Assembly: GCA_937907715.1 (NCBI GenBank)
Contig: CALERM010000133.1
Span: 1-7,271 of the forward strand
Reading direction: 5' to 3'
Length of the DNA stretch: 7,271 bases
DNA from: an uncultured Clostridia bacterium
GTDB lineage: Bacteria > Bacillota > Clostridia > Oscillospirales > Oscillospiraceae
Below are positions 1 through 4,561 of this stretch, piece by piece (positions within the stretch are counted from its first letter, which is position 1; each line of letters starts with the position of its first letter). The translations under genes were made by a program, and so were the position numbers. The notes under the pieces were generated by a model. It made no database searches. It worked only from the letters and a program-made list of their open reading frames with translations, and was not told where the DNA came from.

Positions 1-520
1 TGATGATGATCAGCGCGAACAGAAGCATCGCCGTCTGGTTGGACAGGCTCGGGAAGACCATCGTAAAGACCGTCGCACCCGAGACGAACGCGGAGGCGAC
101 ATAGATCGTGAAGCAGACGAGGAAAATGACCGCACAGATGATCTGCAGCGCGAGACTCTTCGTTGCAAAGCGGTTCGATAAATACTGCGGCAGGGTAATG
201 GAGTCGTTCGCCGCCTCGGAGAAGCAGCGAAGCCGCCGCGCGACAATGATCCAGTTGGCAATCGTGCCGAGCGCCAGACCAATGCCGATCCAGATCTGAC
301 CGAAGCCGAAGGCAAGAATCGAGCCGGGAAGACCCATCAGCAGCCACGCCGACATGTCGGACGCCTGCGCGCTCATTGCCGTCACCCACGGACCCATGTG
401 GCGGCCGCCCAGGAAATATTCCTTTTCACCTGCGCCCTTTTCCTTGAAGAAGAACAGCGCACCGATGGTGAGCATCAGCACAAAGTACAACACGAACGCA
501 AGAACCTCTGCGTTTATCAC
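1..520 (-). CDS. putP: Sodium/proline symporter PutP (SSS family), N-terminal part, cut by window edge
   Basis: Integral membrane protein of the solute:sodium symporter family that imports L-proline with Na+. Only the first 173 residues are in the window; family members are about 500 residues long. The translation opens with a hydrophobic first helix (about residues 5-25), then GGRHMGPWVTAMSAQASDMS and WLLMGLPG, the hallmark PutP region. Arg40, Asp55 and Ser57 fall at the same numbers as the Na+/proline-related residues known in E. coli PutP. Two to three more membrane segments follow. The start is the GTG at 518-520, because AAGGAG lies 8 bases upstream; the next in-frame ATG (Met16) is inside the first helix and has no such site. 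It is third in a minus-strand series after the amidohydrolase and tetR genes, but has candidate promoters of its own around a 28-bp palindrome. Other SSS substrates are possible, but similarity to PutP is strong. Confidence 0.93.
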   Translation of the reverse strand, partial: MINAEVLAFVLYFVLMLTIGALFFFKEKGAGEKEYFLGGRHMGPWVTAMSAQASDMSAWLLMGLPGSILAFGFGQIWIGIGLALGTIANWIIVARRLRCFSEAANDSITLPQYLSNRFATKSLALQIICAVIFLVCFTIYVASAFVSGATVFTMVFPSLSNQTAMLLFALIII

Positions 521-559
521 AAAACCAACTCCTTAACAGTTCTTTCACATTTCCCGCGT

Positions 560-588
560 ATCTTATCATGTCGGAAAATAGACTGCAA
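560..588 (-). promoter_or_regulatory. Candidate proximal promoter of putP
   Basis: On the minus strand, TTGCAG (583-588) and TAAGAT (560-565) are separated by 17 bases, and transcription would begin about 35 bases before the GTG start. Each box matches the sigma-A consensus at about 4 of 6 positions, so this is plausible but not strong. The 28-bp palindrome at 596-623 lies just upstream of the -35 box. Confidence 0.45.
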
Positions 589-595
589 CACAGAA

Positions 596-623
596 CGCAG
601 TATAGACTGATGTCCATACTGCG
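596..623. promoter_or_regulatory. 28-bp palindrome, candidate operator upstream of putP
   Basis: Arms CGCAGTATAGAC (596-607) and GTCCATACTGCG (612-623) are inverted repeats with one mismatch around the four-base centre TGAT. The size and symmetry suit a TetR-type operator, and a tetR gene lies immediately upstream on the same strand. The core TATAGAC also occurs once in the 5' leader of tetR, near 1316-1322. Binding by that TetR is an inference. A hairpin in the putP leader RNA is the alternative. Confidence 0.5.
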
Positions 624-629
624 CCCAAA

Positions 630-658
630 TAAATATTGAATTTTCATAGGAATCTCAA
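630..658 (-). promoter_or_regulatory. Candidate distal promoter of putP
   Basis: TTGAGA (653-658, 5 of 6 to consensus) is followed after 17 bases by TATTTA (630-635, weak -10) on the minus strand. If it is used, the palindrome at 596-623 would cover the first transcribed bases, a classic repressor position. It competes with the proximal candidate; the sequence alone does not decide between them. Confidence 0.35.
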
Positions 659-714
659 TGTTTTTCCGCTGTACAATTTTTAGCCTGAACCGGAATCATT
701 TTTTCGATCAAAAA

Positions 715-1302
715 TTATTTTTGCCGAATGGACGCCAGCAGCAGCGGCATGACCGACGCCGCATAGTTTTTCAGCGAGTAGTTGCCGCTGCAAATGCACC
801 AGTCGTACATCAAACCCCACTCGCACATGGCGTAGAGCTTGGAAATTTCGTTGACCGTCAGATCGGAGCGGATCTGCCCGCGCTGCTGCCCCTCGGAGAT
901 AATCTGGCGCAGGATTTTATAGTAGACCCGGCTGCTGTCCAGCAGGTGCCGCTCGCCCTTGGTGATCAGCTGCGAGGAAAAAAGCCGCGCCAGCAGCTCC
1001 AGTGACACGGTATTTTCGATCATACCGAACAGCTCCCGGTTGAGATACAGCAGTTTATCCATGCTGTTCATCTCCGGGTCCACGCCCGGCATCAGCTCCT
1101 CATATTTTTCGTCGAACAGAAAAGACAGCGAGCTTAAAAGCGCGTCCTTTCCTTCAAAATAGTGATAGAACGAGCCCTTCGAGGTACCGGATTCTTCTAC
1201 AATATCGTCTACCGTCGTATTGTCATAGCCCTGCTCATAAAAGAGCTTCCAGGCAGCAGAAACGATCTTCTTTTTTGTGGTTTTCGCCTTTTTTGCGCAC
1301 AT
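715..1302 (-). CDS. TetR/AcrR-family transcriptional regulator
   Basis: A 195-residue one-component repressor of the usual TetR length. The N-terminal DNA-binding domain is clear: a Lys-rich start, KKIVSAAWKLFYEQGYDNTT (about residues 11-30), then the helix-turn-helix VDDIVEESGTSKGSFYHYF (31-49) with the typical 'SKGSFYHYF' recognition helix and 'KDALL' after it. The C-terminal helical half, which would bind ligand, is divergent, so the effector cannot be named. The ATG at 1300-1302 is preceded by GGAGG. The gene is 66 bases downstream of the amidohydrolase gene with its own promoter in the gap, and 194 bases upstream of putP. No convincing intrinsic terminator follows it, so read-through into putP is possible. 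A 28-bp palindrome in front of putP is a likely target. Family assignment is firm; regulon and ligand are inferred. Confidence 0.93.
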   Translation of the reverse strand: MCAKKAKTTKKKIVSAAWKLFYEQGYDNTTVDDIVEESGTSKGSFYHYFEGKDALLSSLSFLFDEKYEELMPGVDPEMNSMDKLLYLNRELFGMIENTVSLELLARLFSSQLITKGERHLLDSSRVYYKILRQIISEGQQRGQIRSDLTVNEISKLYAMCEWGLMYDWCICSGNYSLKNYAASVMPLLLASIRQK

Positions 1303-1335
1303 GAAAAATCCCTCCGGTCTATATCTCGTGCGTTT

Positions 1336-1364
1336 ATTGTAGCAGGGATTTGCCTGGAGTGCAA
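1336..1364 (-). promoter_or_regulatory. Sigma-A-type promoter of the tetR gene
   Basis: TTGCAC (1359-1364) and TACAAT (1336-1341) on the minus strand have a 17-base spacer. The -10 box matches consensus at 5 of 6 positions. The promoter sits in the 66-base gap after the amidohydrolase stop codon, so tetR can be expressed independently. Confidence 0.65.
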
Positions 1365-1368
1365 CCGC

Positions 1369-2223
1369 TCAGAAGCGCGCTTCGATTTCTGCCGTGCCGC
1401 GGGCGAGGATTTGGTCTGCGCAATCGCCCAGCGCGGTATGCAGAAGCGCCAGCTCGCCCAGCCCGCCCTGTCCGTGGAAGACCCGATATGCGCCTGCGTC
1501 GCTGCCGGGGGCAAGAAACGCGCCGTACTGCGCTGCCTTCCGGACGGCGTCCAGCTGATAGGCGAGAAGCGGCGTTGTTGCGGTCTCCGGGAACCTGGCG
1601 TCTCCGATCAGATTCCCGATTGTAACCAGCGTCGGCACCCAGACGGTTTTGCTTTCGGCGAGCATGTGAAGCGTCTCGTCGGTTAAATAAGCGCCATGCT
1701 CGACCGAGTCGATCCCGGCTTTCACCGCGCCGCGTACCGCCGCGTCGCCGTTGGCATGCGCCATGACGGAAAAGCCCTCGCCGTGGGAAATTTTTGTGAG
1801 TTCGGCAATGAGATCCTCCGGCATCGGCTCGTCGGTCAGAACGCCGTAGTGATTAAAATCCATCAATCCGGAAATCATAAGCTTGATAAAATGTCCGCCG
1901 CTTTTTTTGACCTCTGCGACAAGCGCGCGGAAATCGTCGATCGTTTCAAAGCCGCGCCCGATAAAGCTTCCGTAGTGCCCTTTGCGGTAGATGGGAAAGC
2001 ACGGCGTGCGATAGACGATGCCGTATTCTCCCGCCAGCTCGCTGGCGCGCTTTCCCGCGTCCCAGCGGTCGCCGCCGTCTCGAAGATAGGTAAAGCCGAG
2101 CGTTTTGTAGGTTTCGAGCGTTTTGCGGATGAACGCCTCGTCGGGCGCATTCTTATGGCGCGCAAGCGCCGTTTTCCAGTAGCCGCCGTCGAGCGCCATA
2201 TGAATATGACAGTCCACTGCCAT
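1369..2223 (-). CDS. Metal-dependent amidohydrolase (compact, imidazolonepropionase/prolidase-like)
   Basis: A 284-residue enzyme of the amidohydrolase superfamily. All expected metal-site residues are visible: His6 and His8 in DCHIH, Lys114 in HFIKLMISG (the carboxylated-lysine position), His156 in MAHANGD, His176 in SVEHGAYL, and Asp242 in PGSDAG. These imply a binuclear-type site hydrolysing an amide or similar bond. It is shorter than most relatives (about 400 residues): the protein starts five residues before the HxH motif and ends at ARGTAEIEARF, so the beta-sandwich domain built from both termini is missing. The ATG at 2221-2223 is chosen because GGAGGG lies 6 bases upstream and HxH follows at once; an in-frame ATG further upstream (2344-2346) would add 41 non-conserved residues across the promoter. 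Relatives with this lysine include Xaa-Pro/Xaa-Arg dipeptidases. With putP two genes away, proline-containing peptides are a conceivable substrate, but this is conjecture. Confidence 0.88.
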   Translation of the reverse strand: MAVDCHIHMALDGGYWKTALARHKNAPDEAFIRKTLETYKTLGFTYLRDGGDRWDAGKRASELAGEYGIVYRTPCFPIYRKGHYGSFIGRGFETIDDFRALVAEVKKSGGHFIKLMISGLMDFNHYGVLTDEPMPEDLIAELTKISHGEGFSVMAHANGDAAVRGAVKAGIDSVEHGAYLTDETLHMLAESKTVWVPTLVTIGNLIGDARFPETATTPLLAYQLDAVRKAAQYGAFLAPGSDAGAYRVFHGQGGLGELALLHTALGDCADQILARGTAEIEARF

Positions 2224-2237
2224 AATAATCCCTCCAG

Positions 2238-2259
2238 ACCGCCTGTACCTGCAGGCGGT
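2238..2259. promoter_or_regulatory. Palindrome in the amidohydrolase leader, candidate operator or hairpin
   Basis: ACCGCCTG (2238-2245) and CAGGCGGT (2252-2259) are perfect 8-bp inverted repeats around TACCTG. The element lies between the -10 box (2263-2268) and the ribosome binding site (2230-2235), so it could be a repressor operator at the transcription start or a hairpin at the 5' end of the mRNA. There is no T-run after it on either strand, so it is not a terminator. A convincing plus-strand promoter for the divergent dehydrogenase was not found in this gap. Confidence 0.45.
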
Positions 2260-2262
2260 TTC

Positions 2263-2291
2263 ATCATACCAACGCGCGCGGAAAAAAGCAA
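2263..2291 (-). promoter_or_regulatory. Promoter of the amidohydrolase gene
   Basis: TTGCTT (2286-2291) and TATGAT (2263-2268, 5 of 6) on the minus strand are 17 bases apart. Transcription would start about 35 bases before the ATG, just ahead of the palindrome at 2238-2259. Confidence 0.6.
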
Positions 2292-2357
2292 GCCGGGTGC
2301 TTAAAATCCAGGCAATGGGGGATACTAGGGCTATCTTTTGAGGCAAAGGAGACTGCT

Positions 2358-3416
2358 ATGAAGGGTTTTGCCATGCTTGGCGCGGGGAAGACAGGGTGGA
2401 TTGAAAAATCGCGCCCCGTCTGCGGCGCGCTGGATGCGATTATTCGCCCCGTTGCCGTATCGCCCTGTACAAGTGATGTTCATACTGTCTGGGAAGGCGC
2501 GCTCGGCGAGCGCAAGGACATGATTCTGGGGCATGAGGCGGTGGGCGAGGTTGTGGAGGTTGGAAGCCTCGTGCGCGATTTTGCCCCCGGCGACCGCGTA
2601 ATCGTCACTGCCATCACGCCCGACTGGGGCAGCGAGGCGGCGCAGCGCGGCTTTGCGATGCACGCCGGCGGCATGCTTGCAGGCTGGAAGTTTTCCAATT
2701 ACAAGGACGGCGTGTTCGCCGAGTTTTTCCATGTCAATGAAGCGGACGCCAATCTGGCGCGTTTGCCGGACGATCTGGACCCCGGCACGGCGTGCATGCT
2801 CTGCGACATGATGCCCACGGGCTTTCACGCAGCAGAGCTGGCGGACATCCAGTTCGGTGAGAGCGTCTGCGTGATCGGTATCGGACCGGTCGGGCTGATG
2901 GCGGTGCGCGCGTGCGTGCTGCGCGGAGCGGGGGATGTTTTCTGCGTCGGTACGCGGAAGGTCTGCATGGACGCGGCAAAGCAATACGGCGCGACGGACT
3001 TTCTCAGCTACAAAAACGGCGATCTTGCCGAGCAGATTCTGGACCGGACGAAGGGAAAGGGTGTGGACAAGGTCATCGTTGCGGGCGGCAATGCCGATAC
3101 GTTTGACGCGGCAATCCGCATGCTGAAGCCCGGCGGCATTGTCGCGAATGTCAACTATCTCGGCTCCGGCGACTATGTGAAGCTTCCGCGCGCCGCGTGG
3201 GGCTGCGGCATGGCGCACAAGCAGCTTCGCGGCGGTCTTATGCCCGGCGGCAGACTGCGCGCCGAGCGGCTGCTGCGGCTGATCGAGACCGGGCGCGTGG
3301 ACCCGTCGCTTTTGCTGACGCATAAGTTCTACGGCTTTTCTCATGTGGAGCAGGCGCTCTATCTCATGAAGGACAAGACGCCGGATTTGATCAAGCCCGT
3401 GGTTTATCTTGCCTAG
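2358..3416 (+). CDS. NADP-dependent zinc secondary-alcohol dehydrogenase (isopropanol dehydrogenase type)
   Basis: A 352-residue medium-chain dehydrogenase that interconverts ketones or aldehydes and secondary or primary alcohols in the cytoplasm. It aligns by eye along its whole length with the clostridial/Thermoanaerobacter secondary-alcohol dehydrogenases (about 351-352 residues). The catalytic zinc ligands of that group are present at identical numbers: Cys37 (PCTSD), His59 (GHE) and Asp150 (LCDMM), with Ser39 and His42 nearby. The Rossmann motif is GIGPVG (174-179). Gly198-Thr199-Arg200 and Tyr218 match the NADP-binding set (Gly198, Ser199, Arg200, Tyr218) of the C. beijerinckii enzyme, so NADP(H) is the likely cofactor. 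The protein ends KPVVYLA, as in relatives. The ATG at 2358 follows AAAGGAG by 6 bases. It is divergent from the amidohydrolase gene and ends at a strong terminator, so it is probably transcribed alone. The physiological substrate cannot be read from the sequence. Confidence 0.95.
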   Translation: MKGFAMLGAGKTGWIEKSRPVCGALDAIIRPVAVSPCTSDVHTVWEGALGERKDMILGHEAVGEVVEVGSLVRDFAPGDRVIVTAITPDWGSEAAQRGFAMHAGGMLAGWKFSNYKDGVFAEFFHVNEADANLARLPDDLDPGTACMLCDMMPTGFHAAELADIQFGESVCVIGIGPVGLMAVRACVLRGAGDVFCVGTRKVCMDAAKQYGATDFLSYKNGDLAEQILDRTKGKGVDKVIVAGGNADTFDAAIRMLKPGGIVANVNYLGSGDYVKLPRAAWGCGMAHKQLRGGLMPGGRLRAERLLRLIETGRVDPSLLLTHKFYGFSHVEQALYLMKDKTPDLIKPVVYLA

Positions 3417-3428
3417 TCTTGCCTGGAA

Positions 3429-3467
3429 AAAACCCGCGCAGAAGCTTTGAACCTCTGCGCGGGTTTT
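3429..3467. terminator. Bidirectional intrinsic terminator
   Basis: Perfect 14-bp inverted repeats AAAACCCGCGCAGA (3429-3442) and TCTGCGCGGGTTTT (3454-3467) flank an 11-base loop. On the plus strand the stem ends in TTTT just after the dehydrogenase gene. On the minus strand it ends in six T residues, so it can also stop transcription arriving from the small gene at 3637-3909. Confidence 0.92.
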
Positions 3468-3477
3468 GGGGTTCTTA

Positions 3478-3636
3478 GGGTGTATCTGAAAACCCCCAAC
3501 GCACCCGGACAGCGGGCCTTTTCACGCTGCACCGCGCCATTTTTCCTTGAAATACGTCAGTATTCCTGCGAAAAAATGTCTCGCTCAGCGCAAAAATTCC
3601 TCGCCGCCGGTCACATTGGGAGTTTTCAGATACACC
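3478..3636. repeat. MITE-like non-coding element with 21-bp terminal inverted repeats
   Basis: GGTGTATCTGAAAAC plus CCCCAA (3479-3499) is repeated in inverted orientation at 3616-3636 with a single mismatch. The roughly 115 bases between hold no credible gene. The interior is itself an imperfect palindrome: CATTTTT near 3539-3545 faces AAAAAATG near 3575-3582, around GAAATACGTCAGTATT, so the whole element could fold into one long hairpin. The triplet TTA flanks both ends (3475-3477 and 3637-3639), which could be a short target duplication, and the right copy serves as the stop codon of the neighbouring gene. No transposase lies nearby, so mobility would have to be supplied in trans. An extragenic REP-like sequence is the alternative. 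Confidence 0.7.
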
Positions 3637-3909
3637 TTAAAAATCGTGCCGTGCGCCGCCGTCTGCGCCGATTGCCTCATAGACCTTGACAATCCGCTCG
3701 ATTTTTTCGAAGCAGGTCTCGTCCGGCGTGTCCTTGTCCAGAATGCGGCGAATCTCTGCCAGCGCGCGCACGCTGCGCTCGTTCAGAAGCGTTTTGATCT
3801 CCGCGTCGGATAACCGCCGCTCGTCACAGACCGTCTCCAACAAAAGCTCGCGCTCCATCTGTCGCAAGAAAGCGATGTCGAGTTCGTCCAGTTTCTCTTG
3901 TTCAAGCAT
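3637..3909 (-). CDS. Small conserved-type hypothetical protein, 90 residues
   Basis: The function is not recognised. The protein is highly charged and predicted helical: MLEQEKLDELDIAFLRQMER, then LLLETVCDERRLSDAEIKTLL and ERSVRALAEIRRILDKDTPD, ending in a Gly-rich tail DGGARHDF. No membrane segment or signal peptide is seen. Evidence that it is real includes a very good promoter (TTGACT, 17 bases, TATAAT), a ribosome binding site, and a coding-like composition ending in the DGG-RHDF tail, which I associate from memory with short clostridial proteins of unknown function. The start is set at the ATG at 3907-3909, because GGAGG lies 8 bases upstream; an in-frame ATG at 3922-3924 would place that site inside the gene and has no good site of its own. 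The TAA stop touches the MITE-like element. The gene is divergent from a small Cro/C1 regulator. Confidence 0.75.
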   Translation of the reverse strand: MLEQEKLDELDIAFLRQMERELLLETVCDERRLSDAEIKTLLNERSVRALAEIRRILDKDTPDETCFEKIERIVKVYEAIGADGGARHDF

Positions 3910-3948
3910 TCCATCATCCTCCATTGACTTTACTTAGTCGTTATAATG

Positions 3949-3977
3949 ATTATATGCGGAATTATGGCTATAGTCAA
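3949..3977 (-). promoter_or_regulatory. Strong sigma-A promoter for the 90-residue protein gene
   Basis: TTGACT (3972-3977, 5 of 6) and a perfect TATAAT (3949-3954) on the minus strand are separated by 17 bases. The -10 box is one half of the 13-bp palindrome TATAATGATTATA (3942-3954), a possible operator for the divergently encoded regulator. Confidence 0.8.
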
Positions 3978-4029
3978 TATGGAGGTGATGTGATTAAGAT
4001 AAGGAAAACGTGATTGGAGGCAGAACAAA

Positions 4030-4248
4030 ATGATATCATACGGACCCTTTTGGCAAACGCTGCGTGCCTCCAAAGAGAGTACCTATACGCTCATTAAAGA
4101 TCATCATCTTTCGAGTGCAACCATTGATAAGCTGCGGCACAATAAGTCGGTCACCACGACGACGCTGAATGATTTATGCCGGATTCTGAATTGCCCGATT
4201 GAGGCAATTGCCGAATATATCCCGTCAGACGACGATCAGATGCTGTAA
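4030..4248 (+). CDS. Small Cro/C1-type (XRE, HTH_26-like) transcriptional regulator
   Basis: A 72-residue stand-alone helix-turn-helix protein. The fold is recognisable from the typical order FWQTLRASKESTYTLIKDHH (helices 1-2), LSSATIDKLRHNKSVTTTTL (recognition helix and the following turn), then NDLCRILNCPIEAIAEYIPS (helices 4-5). This matches the short Cro/C1 proteins common in Clostridia, often found near mobile elements or toxin-antitoxin loci. There is no additional sensory domain. The ATG at 4030 follows GGAGG (4016-4020) by 9 bases. No clear terminator lies between its stop and the antitoxin RNA promoter 5 bases downstream, so its mRNA would probably run on through the antitoxin RNA to the hairpin at 4337-4368. 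It is divergent from the 90-residue protein gene, whose -10 region is palindromic. Auto- or cross-regulation there is an inference. Confidence 0.9.
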   Translation: MISYGPFWQTLRASKESTYTLIKDHHLSSATIDKLRHNKSVTTTTLNDLCRILNCPIEAIAEYIPSDDDQML

Positions 4249-4252
4249 GCCC

Positions 4253-4280
4253 TTGACTTTTGGGAGAAATCGGCTATACT
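4253..4280 (+). promoter_or_regulatory. Strong promoter of the antitoxin RNA
   Basis: TTGACT (4253-4258) and TATACT (4275-4280) each match the sigma-A consensus at 5 of 6 positions, with a 16-base spacer. It begins 4 bases after the stop codon of the Cro/C1 regulator. No open reading frame with a ribosome binding site follows before the terminator, which points to a non-coding RNA. Confidence 0.75.
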
Positions 4281-4286
4281 GAAAAT

Positions 4287-4378
4287 ACAAGGGTGCTACC
4301 GGCAAACGAGCAGCTCCCCGAAGATTGGTTAAGAAATAACCGCCCTCTGTGGAAGGATGGGGCGGTTACTTCTTTTTG
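4287..4378 (+). ncRNA. Predicted antitoxin RNA of a type I toxin-antitoxin locus
   Basis: A transcript of about 90 bases is predicted from the strong promoter at 4253-4280 to the hairpin at 4337-4368 with its T-rich tail (CTTCTTTTTG). Its last roughly 45 bases are the exact antisense of the 3' end of the toxin mRNA: the last toxin codons, the stop codon and the terminator. The 5' part (GGTGCTACCGGCAAACG then GCTCCCC, 4292-4318) is not antisense to the toxin mRNA but repeats the toxin mRNA's own 5' end. The arrangement recalls the convergent RNA I/RNA II pair of the pAD1 par (Fst) locus, where a bidirectional terminator is shared. Boundaries are predicted, not measured. Confidence 0.65.
4337..4368. 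terminator. Shared bidirectional terminator of toxin mRNA and antitoxin RNA
   Basis: TAACCGCCC (4337-4345) and GGGCGGTTA (4360-4368) are perfect 9-bp inverted repeats with a 14-base loop. On the plus strand the stem is followed by CTTCTTTTTG, and on the minus strand by TTTCTT. The toxin stop codon (4366-4368) is part of the stem. Confidence 0.85.
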
Positions 4379-4455
4379 TTATTAGCCTGTATGAAGAGGC
4401 TAATAATGCCGACAATGAGGATACCAAGCTGAATCATATCAGAATAAGTAACCAT
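4366..4455 (-). CDS. Small membrane toxin, type I ('putative holin-like toxin')
   Basis: A 29-residue peptide: MVTYSDMIQLGILIVGIISL, then FIQANNKKK. It has the exact pattern of the 'putative holin-like toxin' (Hol_Tox-type) peptides of Firmicutes: a short polar start VTYSD, one hydrophobic helix (about residues 8-23) and a Lys-rich tail. Such peptides insert in the membrane and stop growth when over-produced; they are normally silenced by a small antisense RNA. Here a plus-strand RNA converges on the 3' end. The ATG (4453-4455) follows a G-rich Shine-Dalgarno (4462-4470) by about 7 bases, and that site can be sequestered in a hairpin. The stop codon lies in the terminator stem. The gene is too short for routine gene callers. 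Despite the name there is no phage context, so a holin role is unlikely. Toxicity here is predicted from family resemblance. Confidence 0.85.
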   Translation of the reverse strand: MVTYSDMIQLGILIVGIISLFIQANNKKK

Positions 4456-4555
4456 GTCTTAGCCCCCCTTTCTGTAAGTCAGGGGGCAACAAAAAGAGGT
4501 GAAGCCCCCTGCGAATGCCGGGGGAGCCGCCCGCTTGCCGTTTATCGGTAGCACC
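4456..4555 (-). promoter_or_regulatory. Structured 5' leader of the toxin mRNA with alternating C/G blocks
   Basis: About 100 untranslated bases precede the toxin ATG. Reading along the minus strand there are four blocks: A GCTCCCCC (4520-4527), B AGGGGGC (4504-4510), C GCCCCCT (4481-4487) and D AAGGGGGGC (4462-4470), which is the Shine-Dalgarno. A can pair with B and C with D, which hides the ribosome site; alternatively B pairs perfectly with C and frees D. This fits the known habit of type I toxin mRNAs to keep the ribosome site locked until they are processed or refolded. Which fold forms is inferred by eye. Confidence 0.6.
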
Positions 4556-4561
4556 GGATTG

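Larger units (their letters stand above)
4292..4555. repeat. Inverted repeat framing the toxin-antitoxin locus
   Basis: GGTGCTACCG (4292-4301) recurs exactly as its complement at 4546-4555. The similarity continues inward as AAACG and then GCTCCCC (4312-4318), against AAACGG and then GCTCCCCC on the other strand, with small length differences. Both convergent transcripts therefore start with nearly the same sequence. Confidence 0.8.

Noticed and set aside
680..714. A/T-rich inverted repeat after tetR as terminator
   Set aside because: The short TTTTT/AAAAA symmetry lacks a GC-rich stem, so it does not qualify as an intrinsic terminator.
1696..2304. 202-codon open frame on the plus strand opposite the amidohydrolase
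   Set aside because: Antisense shadow of a gene with clear metal-binding motifs; no plausible start signals.
2224..2346. Upstream in-frame ATG for the amidohydrolase (41 extra residues)
   Set aside because: The extension crosses the promoter and palindrome, lacks conserved sequence, and the ATG at 2221-2223 has a good ribosome site.
2260..2357. Promoter for the dehydrogenase on the plus strand
   Set aside because: GATACT (2321-2326) and TATCTT (2332-2337) could be -10 boxes, but neither has a recognisable -35 box at a normal distance, so no call was made.
2331..3344. 337-codon open frame on the minus strand opposite the dehydrogenase
   Set aside because: The plus strand encodes a full-length dehydrogenase with all catalytic residues; the antisense frame is low-complexity Arg/His/Ala and has no family features.
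3447..3813. Overlapping small plus-strand open frames across the repeat element
   Set aside because: They span a terminator hairpin, the palindromic element and the complement of the small minus-strand gene, and have no ribosome sites.
3910..3924. Upstream in-frame ATG for the 90-residue protein
   Set aside because: It has no Shine-Dalgarno of its own, while GGAGG within this stretch is well placed for the ATG at 3907-3909.
4366..4455. Phage holin interpretation of the 29-residue peptide
   Set aside because: No endolysin, structural or integrase gene is present; size, promoter layout and antisense RNA fit a type I toxin instead.
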